A stretch of DNA of 64,000 bases from SKVR01 sp964491395 (lineage in GTDB: Bacteria > Bacteroidota > Bacteroidia > Bacteroidales > UBA7960), in the NCBI GenBank assembly GCA_964491395.1, contig CAZBGI010000002.1, positions 57,975 through 121,974 of the forward strand, in the 5' to 3' direction. Positions 25,428-32,999 of this stretch are shown piece after piece. The position numbers and the translations under genes were made by a program. The first letter of the stretch is position 1. The number at the start of each line of letters is the position of its first letter. Below the pieces are notes generated by a model. It worked only from the letters and a program-made list of their open reading frames with translations. It was not told the DNA's origin and did no database searches.

Positions 25428-26843
25428 ATGATAAAAATAACTAACTCCAAATCAAATATTGTTTTGAAAAATTTCTTTAATCCCCGGTTTTACCGGGGTT
25501 TTTTCCGTTTAAAGTCGCTGGCTATTGCCGGATTATTGTCTCTCACTCTTTCCTTTTACGCCTGTAATGATATGGATGAGATTGGTCTGGACTTAATAGA
25601 CACCCCTTTGCAATCTGACTTAGACACCCTTCCTCTGGTTGCGTACACCCAGATAGAAGATTCATTGCTCACCCATAACACGGATATCAGCCTGCTGGGA
25701 TTCATCAATGACCCGGTTTTTGGAAAAACCAGTGCTGAATTATATACCGAAGTATTGCCCCGCAGCCTTCCCCCCACAATCCCGGACATTCCTTCTGATT
25801 CTCTGCGAATTGACTCTGTGGTATTGAGTATGGCATACAACGGTTATTATGGCGATATTACCCAAACCCACCACGTGAGGGTTTTCGAACTTGATGAGGG
25901 AATTCCTGCCGATAGTATCTGGTCAAACCGGCAACTGGCTGCGGGAAATGAAATTTTGGTTGAAAACTCCGCTTTCCTGCCCCTTCCCGGTGATACTCTT
26001 TATCTGGGAGAAGATAATGCCAGGGTTCCTCCTCAACTCAGACTCAGGCTTGATACAGAATTGGGGCGAAGGTTTTTCAATGACAGGGATTCTATCAGCG
26101 AAATGACCATTAACGATGATTTCAGAAACTATTTGAAAGGGTTTGTTTTGAAAATGGAAGAACCTGACCAGCCCGGCTCCATGCTATATTTCAACCTTAG
26201 CAACAGCCAGTCAAAACTTACCGTTTATTATGCTGAAATAGAAGATGAAGACAATCAGAACCTTGAGTTTTTAATGAATGACCCATTGGCGAGAAGGTTT
26301 AATCACTACCAAAATTTCGATTATGAGTTTGCAGACCAGAATATAAAAGCACAGATTTTTGAGGGTGATACCCTGCAGGGTGACAGCCTTTTGTTTGTGC
26401 AATCAATGTCTAATTTTCGGGTTAAGATTTTAATGCCCTCCGTTCAGAATTTCATGGATGAAATGCAGGGAGATATTGCCATTAACCAGGCCAAATTGAT
26501 TATTCCTGTTGATGATGATTATATTCAAGACACCCTTGAACTGGCTCGCTTCCTTTATCTTTTCAGAGAAGATCCTCAGGAACCGGGCGTTTTGATCAGT
26601 CTCGATGATCAATTTGTCGGGCAGGAATATTTTGGCGGTGAACTGGATGCCGATAAAAGAGAATATTCTTTTAATGTTACCAGGCATTTTCAGGGAATTC
26701 TTAACGATGATTTTGCCAATACACCCCTTTACCTCAGGGTAAGCGGGTCAGCTCAAAATGCGGGAAGAGCCGTGCTTAAAGGAACAGGGAGAGATAATCC
26801 CTTGCGACTTGAAATCCAATACACGCAACCCAATACAGATTAA
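25428..26843 (+). CDS. DUF4270 family lipoprotein
   Basis: A 471-residue lipoprotein of a Bacteroidota family of unknown function. The signal region is long: about 29 mostly polar and basic residues, then a hydrophobic core (SLAIAGLLSLTLSFY) and the lipidated C46. The mature part is beta-rich, with the conserved opening NDMDEIGLDLIDTP and repeated L-x-I-D-S-V-x-L-S type strands. Codons about 19-26 coincide with a perfect terminator hairpin (25482-25504). No usable ATG, GTG or TTG lies between that hairpin and the hydrophobic core, so the ATG at 25428 remains the best start. glmS follows 11 bases downstream, so the two are one operon. Confidence 0.85.
   Translation: MIKITNSKSNIVLKNFFNPRFYRGFFRLKSLAIAGLLSLTLSFYACNDMDEIGLDLIDTPLQSDLDTLPLVAYTQIEDSLLTHNTDISLLGFINDPVFGKTSAELYTEVLPRSLPPTIPDIPSDSLRIDSVVLSMAYNGYYGDITQTHHVRVFELDEGIPADSIWSNRQLAAGNEILVENSAFLPLPGDTLYLGEDNARVPPQLRLRLDTELGRRFFNDRDSISEMTINDDFRNYLKGFVLKMEEPDQPGSMLYFNLSNSQSKLTVYYAEIEDEDNQNLEFLMNDPLARRFNHYQNFDYEFADQNIKAQIFEGDTLQGDSLLFVQSMSNFRVKILMPSVQNFMDEMQGDIAINQAKLIIPVDDDYIQDTLELARFLYLFREDPQEPGVLISLDDQFVGQEYFGGELDADKREYSFNVTRHFQGILNDDFANTPLYLRVSGSAQNAGRAVLKGTGRDNPLRLEIQYTQPNTD
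25482..25504 (+). terminator. Terminator-like hairpin inside the 5' coding region of the DUF4270 gene
   Basis: CCCCGGT (25482-25488), TTT loop, ACCGGGG (25492-25498), then six T. This is a textbook intrinsic terminator of 7 bp, but it lies within codons 19-26 of the gene starting at 25428. It may end transcripts from the glycogen synthase gene or act as an attenuator. Confidence 0.7.
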
Positions 26844-26854
26844 CAGCTAAGATT

Positions 26855-28693
26855 ATGTGCGGAATAGTAGGTTATATTGGGTCTAAAGAGGCATACCCGA
26901 TTCTTATAAAGGGATTGAAGAGGTTGGAGTACCGTGGGTATGATAGTGCAGGAGTTGCATTGCTGAATGAACAGTTGAAAGTTTTCAAGAGCCATGGCAA
27001 AGTGTCGGATTTGGAAAGAATTGTTCAGGGGGCCGATCTTTCAGGAACTTCGGGAATTGCTCATACCCGATGGGCTACCCATGGCGAACCCAACGACGTA
27101 AATGCTCACCCTCATTACAGCGAAACCCAAAACCTTGCCATCATTCATAACGGAATAATTGAGAATTACGGCAGTTTAAAAGAAGAACTGATCAACCGTG
27201 ATCATCATTTTAACAGTGAAACGGATACCGAGGTTTTGATTCATCTTATTGAAGATATTCAACACAATGAAAAAGTTGACCTGCTGGAAGCTGTAAGAAT
27301 ATCTTTGAATCAGGTCGTCGGAGCCTACGCCATTGTTATCATTGATAAAAACCAGCCGGATATGCTTATCGCGGCCAAAAAAGGAAGTCCGCTGGTTATA
27401 GGCATTGGTGAAGGAGAGTTTTTTATTGCCTCCGATGCTACCCCTATCGTTGAGTACACTAAAAATGTGGTTTATCTGGATGATGAAGAGGTAGCTACAG
27501 TCACCAGGGCAGGTGAGCTGAAAATAAAAACCATTCGAAACAAAGAAAAACATCCTTATATCCAGAAACTGGAGTTGCAGCTTTCGGCCATTGAGAAAGG
27601 TGGATTTCCCCATTTTATGCTCAAGGAAATTTATGAGCAGCCCCGTTCTATCAAAGATTCCATGCGTGGAAGACTCAACGCTGAAAAAGGGATTGTTACC
27701 CTGGGAGGAATTATTGATTATGAGCAAAAATTTATCAATGCCCGCAGGGTTATAATTGTTGCATGTGGTACATCCTGGCATGCAGGCCTGGTAGGGGAGT
27801 ATTTGCTGGAAGACTTTGCCCGGATTCCGGTAGAGGTTGAATATGCCTCTGAATTCCGGTATCGCAATCCCGTTATTCATGAAGATGACATTGTGATTGC
27901 CATTAGTCAGTCTGGCGAAACCGCCGATACGCTTGCAGCTATCGAACTGGCCAAATCCAAAGGCGCCACGATAATAGGTATTTGCAATGTGGTAGGCTCT
28001 TCCATTGCCCGGGCAACTCATGCAGGTTCTTATACCCACGCAGGTCCTGAAATCGGTGTGGCTTCCACCAAAGCTTTTACAGCCCAGGTTACCATTTTGG
28101 GATTGCTTGCCTTGTCCATTGCCAGTAAAAAAGGGTCTATACCGAAAAACCGCTATTACCAGTTGCTGGCTGAAATGGACGCTCTGCCGGGCAAGGTGGA
28201 AAAAGCCCTGAAGGTAAATCAACAAATTCTCGATATTTCCAAAACGTTTAAATTTGCCCAAAACTTTCTCTACCTGGGTCGGGGATACAACTTCCCCCTT
28301 GCACTGGAGGGTGCACTCAAACTCAAAGAAATCTCATACATCCATGCTGAAGGGTATCCCGCAGCAGAAATGAAACACGGTCCTATTGCCCTGATAGATG
28401 CCAACATGCCCGTTGTAATCATCGCTACCCGCAAGGGCTCTTACGACAAAGTAATCAGCAACATCCAGGAGGTGAAAGCCCGTAAAGGATCCATTGTGGC
28501 CATTGTTACCGAAGGCGATACCGTGGTAAGCAAAATGGCTGATTATGTGATTGAAATTCCCGATACCGACGAGGCCTTTGTGCCTATCGTGGCCAGCATT
28601 CCCTTGCAGTTGCTTTCTTACCATATTGCGGTCATGAGAGGATGCAACGTGGATCAGCCCAGAAACCTGGCCAAATCTGTTACCGTGGAATAA
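26855..28693 (+). CDS. glmS: Glutamine-fructose-6-phosphate aminotransferase (isomerising)
   Basis: A 612-residue enzyme that makes glucosamine 6-phosphate, the first step to UDP-GlcNAc for peptidoglycan and LPS. The N-terminal glutaminase uses C2 (MCGIVGYIG; C1 after Met removal). Two SIS sugar-isomerase domains fill the C-terminal half (about 290-420 and 460-590), with SQSGETADT in the first and the conserved DQPRNLAKSVTVE tail. Length is standard. It is coupled to the DUF4270 gene and followed by a clear terminator. No glmS ribozyme is seen upstream (11 bp gap). Confidence 0.98.
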   Translation: MCGIVGYIGSKEAYPILIKGLKRLEYRGYDSAGVALLNEQLKVFKSHGKVSDLERIVQGADLSGTSGIAHTRWATHGEPNDVNAHPHYSETQNLAIIHNGIIENYGSLKEELINRDHHFNSETDTEVLIHLIEDIQHNEKVDLLEAVRISLNQVVGAYAIVIIDKNQPDMLIAAKKGSPLVIGIGEGEFFIASDATPIVEYTKNVVYLDDEEVATVTRAGELKIKTIRNKEKHPYIQKLELQLSAIEKGGFPHFMLKEIYEQPRSIKDSMRGRLNAEKGIVTLGGIIDYEQKFINARRVIIVACGTSWHAGLVGEYLLEDFARIPVEVEYASEFRYRNPVIHEDDIVIAISQSGETADTLAAIELAKSKGATIIGICNVVGSSIARATHAGSYTHAGPEIGVASTKAFTAQVTILGLLALSIASKKGSIPKNRYYQLLAEMDALPGKVEKALKVNQQILDISKTFKFAQNFLYLGRGYNFPLALEGALKLKEISYIHAEGYPAAEMKHGPIALIDANMPVVIIATRKGSYDKVISNIQEVKARKGSIVAIVTEGDTVVSKMADYVIEIPDTDEAFVPIVASIPLQLLSYHIAVMRGCNVDQPRNLAKSVTVE

Positions 28694-28714
28694 AAACTTT
28701 CAGATTATACCAAT

Positions 28715-28750
28715 AACCCGCCTTAGAGCGGGTTTTATTTTGTTTTTTGG
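28715..28750 (+). terminator. Intrinsic terminator after glmS
   Basis: AACCCGC (28715-28721), loop CTTAGA, GCGGGTT (28728-28734), then a T-rich tract. It lies about 20 bp past the glmS stop. Confidence 0.9.
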
Positions 28751-29261
28751 GGTCATCTGCATGCTGCTTTTTACCCCGCATCGCTGCCCTGGTAGTTTAT
28801 GTTGAAAAGGAACGCAGCCTGAGTACAGCTAAAAACACAACAAAGGAGTTAGGGGCGTAGATAAGTTGGAAGTCGAATCCTTGCAGGATTATCGTATCAC
28901 ACACAAAGAAGAACTCATGGCATCCCAACAAAGGAACAAATACCGTCCTAATCCTCAATGCTGGGTAGAGATACCCGGGGAAAACGAAAGTAAACGCCGG
29001 TTAGATTTCCCCACTTTAGTTGAAAGGGTGATCCCAAAAGCCATTGGCCAGGTTCGTACTCTCATCTACAAGCCAGTTTTGGGCCTAAAACAGGGGGCTC
29101 TTTCATCGTTTCAGAGATAGCTTCCGGGTGCAAGCTGCTGGGAGGAATAGCATAATCAAGTCGAAGGACTTGCCTTCAGCATCATCCTGAAACAGATTGG
29201 AGAGTTGACACCAGGGTTTGTTCCGGGCTTGTCTGTGTTAGGTATAAGTGATTTAAAATAA
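28751..29261. other. Gene-poor stretch, possible relic of coding sequence
   Basis: About 510 bases without a convincing gene. An open stretch from a TTG (28866) to 29120 on the plus strand encodes nothing I recognise. A different frame around 29085-29154 reads like ordinary protein before stopping, so this may be a decayed gene. A small hairpin CAAGTC-GAAG-GACTTG lies at 29157-29172. No tRNA or known RNA was recognised. Confidence 0.4.
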
Positions 29262-29269
29262 TAACTTTG
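29262..29269 (+). promoter_or_regulatory. Candidate -7 box for the PfkB kinase gene
   Basis: TAACTTTG about 31 bp before the ATG at 29301, the usual distance. The -33 box is not clear. Confidence 0.5.
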
Positions 29270-29300
29270 CAGCTTTAAAAATTCAATCTTATAAAAAATC

Positions 29301-30215
29301 ATGAGTTTATTAGTTATAGGAACAGTTGCCTTCGACGAAGTGGAAACCCCATATGGTAAGTCGGGCAAAATATTAGGAGGTGCCGGCACATATATCGGGC
29401 TGGCTGCCAGCCATCTTGTCGATGATATTCGCATTGTATCTGTGGTAGGAGGAGATTTTCCTGCTCAGCACCTGGAGCTGATGAAAAGGCACAATATTAA
29501 TACAGAAGGGATCAAGGTGATACCTGAAGGGAAAACTTTTTTCTGGGCAGGTAAATACCACGACAACATGAATATTCGCGACACTCTGGTTACGGATTTG
29601 AATGTTTTGGCTGATTTTGATCCTGTGCTTCCCGAAGCATATAAAAACAGTGAATACCTCATGCTGGGAAATCTGACTCCCGCTATCCAGAAACGTGTAA
29701 TTGAGCAGATGAATACCCGTCCTAAACTCATTTGCATGGATACCATGAACTTCTGGATGGATGTATCTCTTGTCGATTTGCTTGAGGTAATAAAAATGGT
29801 TGACGTACTTACCATCAATGATGAGGAAGCAAGACAGCTATCAGGAGAATATTCCCTGGTAAAAGCGGCAAGAAAAGTGCTTACCATGGGGCCGAAGTTT
29901 CTGATTGTCAAAAAAGGAGAACACGGAGCCCTCTTGTTTTATGAAAACAAAATATTTTTTGCTTCTGCCATGCCCCTGGAAGAGGTGTTTGACCCTACCG
30001 GCGCAGGAGATACGTTTGCCGGTGGATTTATGGGATGGATTGCCAAAACCGGAGATCTCAGTTACGACAACCTGAAAAGGGCCGTGATTTATGGTTCTGC
30101 CATGGCGAGCTTTACCGTGGAGAAGTTTGGTACGGAAAAACTTACCCAACTTAGTACCGAAGATATACAAAAAAGACTGGAGGAGTTTGGACAGCTTGTT
30201 GAATATAAATTTTAA
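29301..30215 (+). CDS. PfkB family carbohydrate kinase
   Basis: A 304-residue ribokinase-fold sugar kinase. The N-terminal GGAGTYIGLAASHL block corresponds to the first family signature. The C-terminal signature DPTGAGDTFAGGFMG holds the catalytic aspartate in G-A-G-D. Length fits the family. The sugar cannot be deduced; ribose, fructose and nucleoside kinases share these motifs. It has its own -7 element and lies upstream of the EF-G2-type gene with a 213 bp gap. Confidence 0.92.
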   Translation: MSLLVIGTVAFDEVETPYGKSGKILGGAGTYIGLAASHLVDDIRIVSVVGGDFPAQHLELMKRHNINTEGIKVIPEGKTFFWAGKYHDNMNIRDTLVTDLNVLADFDPVLPEAYKNSEYLMLGNLTPAIQKRVIEQMNTRPKLICMDTMNFWMDVSLVDLLEVIKMVDVLTINDEEARQLSGEYSLVKAARKVLTMGPKFLIVKKGEHGALLFYENKIFFASAMPLEEVFDPTGAGDTFAGGFMGWIAKTGDLSYDNLKRAVIYGSAMASFTVEKFGTEKLTQLSTEDIQKRLEEFGQLVEYKF

Positions 30216-30428
30216 ACTGTTTTTTTCGGTACTTTGTAGTTTTTTCCTATCTTTAGCCACTTTTTTCAAAGGGTTCAAACAATGTAATAATCAGGTTATA
30301 CTGAGTCTGACAGCAGGAAACAAAAGAGTACCCTTCGCCTTGTTGTAAAAAAGCTGTACCGTAATTTATTTCAAACCAAATAATCACCTGAATTGAAAAT
30401 ATACCAGTTCATAAAAATTTAATTCAAA

Positions 30429-32564
30429 ATGAAACTATATCAAACAAACGAGATTAAAAACATTGCTTTGACCGGAGGCACCAAATCCGGCAAAACGACC
30501 CTGGCTGAGGCCATGCTTTTTGAAGGAGGCGTTATAAACCGCAGGGGATCTGTTGATGATAAAAACTCTGTTTCTGACTACAGAGAGATTGAACTTGAAC
30601 GTCAGGCTTCTGTTTTTTCAACGGTGTTGTATTCGGAATATGCAGACAAGAAAATCAATATTATTGATACCCCCGGGTTTGATGATTTTATCGGTGAGGT
30701 AATAGCGGCATTAAAAGTTGCTGATACTGCCGTGATGGTGGTCAACGCACAAAACGGTGTTGAAGTAGGTACCGAAATAACCATGAGACAAATCAACAGG
30801 CTTGAAAAGCCAGCCGTGTTTGTTCTTAATCAACTTGATCACGAAAAAGCCAATTTTGATGAGTCTGTAAGACAACTCAAAGCGCAGTTTGGTGACAAGG
30901 TTATTCCTGCCCAGTTTCCCGTGAATGCTGGTATTGGTTTTGATAGCGTGGTGGATGTTCTGGAAATGAAAATGTATAAGTTTCCCAAAGATGGAGGGAA
31001 ACCTGAAATAACCGATATTCCTGCAGCTGAAAAAGACAAAGCAGATGAATTTCAAAATGCCATTATTGAGGCAGCTGCTGAAAGTGATGAAGCTTTGATG
31101 GAAAACTTTTTCGAGAATGGCACCCTCAGCCCTGAAGAACTATCACAAGGGATTAAACAAGGTATTGCAACCCGCACCATGTTCCCGTTGTTCTGTGTTT
31201 CTGCCAAACACAATCAGGGGGTAGCCCGTTTTCTTGATTTTGTGGCTGATAGCCTGCCTGCGCCCAACGAGGTGGCCAAAGAGAAAACCACAGAAGATAA
31301 AGAACTTTCTTTTGACCCTGCGAGCCCTGCAACAGCACTTATTTTTAAAACCGCCATTGAACCACACCTGGGAGAAATTTCTTTCTTTAAGGTATATGAG
31401 GGTACGTTTACTGAAGCCATTGACCTGGTAAACAGCACTTCAGGTTCGAAGGAAAGGCTTTCACAATTGTTTGCTGTAGCAGGTAAGAACCGCCAGAAGA
31501 TTGAAAAAGTATTCCCCGGCGATATTGCAGCTACCATTAAGCTGAAAGACAGCCATACCAACAGCACGCTCACAACAGGAAAAAACCAGGGACTGGCTGT
31601 AGCACCTATTGTTTTCCCCGATGCTAAAATTCGTCAGGCTGTGAAAGCCAAAAATACTGCGGATGAAGAAAAACTTGCCGGTGTTCTCAAAGAGATGAAC
31701 AATATTGACCCCACTCTTCAGTATGAGCATTCTAAAGAGTTGAAGCAGGTTATCCTTTCAGGTCAGGGAGAATTGCACCTGAATACAGCCAAGTGGATGA
31801 TTGAAAATATCAGCAAAGTGGGCATTGAGTTCTTTTCTCCCAAAATTCCCTACAGGGAAACCATCACCAAAAATGCCAAAGCAACTTATCGTCATAAGAA
31901 ACAATCCGGTGGAGCAGGCCAGTTTGGTGAAGTACACATGATGATTGAACCTTACTACGAAGGTATGCCCAACCAAACTGAATTCCCCGTGCGTGGACAG
32001 GATATTCACGAACTGGAGTGGGGCGGCAAACTGGTATTTAATAACTGTATCGTAGGGGGTTCTATAGATGCACGTTTTATGCCTGCCATTCTCAAAGGGA
32101 TCATGGAAAAAATGGAAGAAGGACCTCTCACCGGATCTTATGCCCGTGATATTGTGGTCAATGTTTATGATGGTAAAATGCACCCTGTTGACTCCAACGA
32201 AATCTCTTTCAAGCTGGCAGGTAGAAATGCTTTCCGTGAGGCATTCAAAAATGCAGGTCCCAAAATTCTTGAACCTATTTATGATGTGGAAGTCATGGTG
32301 CCCGAAGAAAAGATGGGTGATGTGATGACCGACCTGCAGGGACGTCGTGCCATCATCATGGGAATGGACTCAGAAGGAAATTACCAGATTATTAAAGCCA
32401 AGGTACCGTTGGCAGAAATGAATAAGTTCTCTACCACGTTGAGCTCACTCACCAGCGGCAGGGGCATGTATGGTATGAAGTATGCCGAATATCAGCAGGT
32501 ACCTTCCGATGTTCAGGACAAATTGCTCAAAGCATACGAAGCCGAGCAGGAAGAGGAAGAATAG
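30429..32564 (+). CDS. fusA2: EF-G paralogue with altered GTPase motifs (EF-G2 type)
   Basis: A 711-residue elongation-factor-G homologue with all five domains (G domain to about 270, domain II about 300-400, III-V to the end). It resembles the EF-G2 of Bacteroides thetaiotaomicron, reported to support translation without GTP hydrolysis and to help during starvation and gut colonisation. The P-loop is intact (G16-x4-G21-K22-T23), but the other motifs deviate. The switch I RGITI block reads RQASV (58-62). The G3 motif reads DTPGFDDF, so the catalytic His is F84. The G4 NKxD reads NQLD (134-137). Domain IV is conserved (YRHKKQSGGAGQFGEV). It has a strong terminator downstream. A standard EF-G is presumably elsewhere in the genome. 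Confidence 0.9.
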   Translation: MKLYQTNEIKNIALTGGTKSGKTTLAEAMLFEGGVINRRGSVDDKNSVSDYREIELERQASVFSTVLYSEYADKKINIIDTPGFDDFIGEVIAALKVADTAVMVVNAQNGVEVGTEITMRQINRLEKPAVFVLNQLDHEKANFDESVRQLKAQFGDKVIPAQFPVNAGIGFDSVVDVLEMKMYKFPKDGGKPEITDIPAAEKDKADEFQNAIIEAAAESDEALMENFFENGTLSPEELSQGIKQGIATRTMFPLFCVSAKHNQGVARFLDFVADSLPAPNEVAKEKTTEDKELSFDPASPATALIFKTAIEPHLGEISFFKVYEGTFTEAIDLVNSTSGSKERLSQLFAVAGKNRQKIEKVFPGDIAATIKLKDSHTNSTLTTGKNQGLAVAPIVFPDAKIRQAVKAKNTADEEKLAGVLKEMNNIDPTLQYEHSKELKQVILSGQGELHLNTAKWMIENISKVGIEFFSPKIPYRETITKNAKATYRHKKQSGGAGQFGEVHMMIEPYYEGMPNQTEFPVRGQDIHELEWGGKLVFNNCIVGGSIDARFMPAILKGIMEKMEEGPLTGSYARDIVVNVYDGKMHPVDSNEISFKLAGRNAFREAFKNAGPKILEPIYDVEVMVPEEKMGDVMTDLQGRRAIIMGMDSEGNYQIIKAKVPLAEMNKFSTTLSSLTSGRGMYGMKYAEYQQVPSDVQDKLLKAYEAEQEEEE

Positions 32565-32589
32565 TCTTTTCTGTATTGCCTGTAAGAAT

Positions 32590-32627
32590 TGCCTCGCTGA
32601 TAGTATGTCAGCGGGGCATTTTTAGTT
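32590..32627 (+). terminator. Intrinsic terminator after the EF-G2-type gene
   Basis: An 11-bp stem (32590-32600 with 32608-32618, one T-G pair), loop TAGTATG, followed by TTTTTAG. It lies 26 bp past the stop codon. Confidence 0.85.
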
Positions 32628-32999
32628 TAATCTGCGCAGAGTATAGTTTGTAATTCCAGTCGTAACCCGTTGAATTTGCTCAACCATCAGGAGAAAGGGC
32701 AGCTAACAAACAAGACTTAAAACACTGGTTTTGCGAACAATGATGAGGGATCATTGCCAATTATCTGATGTTTCAGGCGGCAACGGTAATAGCAATCCCT
32801 CCAGGTAGTGAAAGTAACATCCCCTCCGGGCATGTGATTTTGTCCGGTGGCGAACTGGGTTTACCGTCGGAATAACACACTTGAATCTTTTGACCCCTCA
32901 TGTGCTTTTTTTTTATAATTTTGCGCCTTTGATTGTAGAACCTGCCTGAAATGATTTACAAGGGTTTAAATAATAATTAGCAAAACACAATTTCAGCAT
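32628..32999. other. Intergenic region before ileS, no gene seen
   Basis: About 370 bases with no credible open frame. A small perfect hairpin, CAATGAT-GAGGG-ATCATTG, lies at 32738-32756. The last 85 bases hold a promoter-like -7 box. No T-box or other known leader was recognised. Confidence 0.5.
32916..32923 (+). promoter_or_regulatory. Candidate -7 box for the ileS operon
   Basis: TAATTTTG, with a TTG 23 bp upstream (32890-32892), slightly wider than ideal. It would give a leader of about 70 bases. Confidence 0.5.

Noticed and set aside
26844..26854. glmS ribozyme upstream of glmS
   Set aside because: The gap to the previous gene is 11 bases, far too short.
28866..29120. Open frame of 84 codons on the plus strand
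   Set aside because: Starts with TTG, has no recognised motif, no promoter at the right distance, and lies in a stretch that looks degraded.
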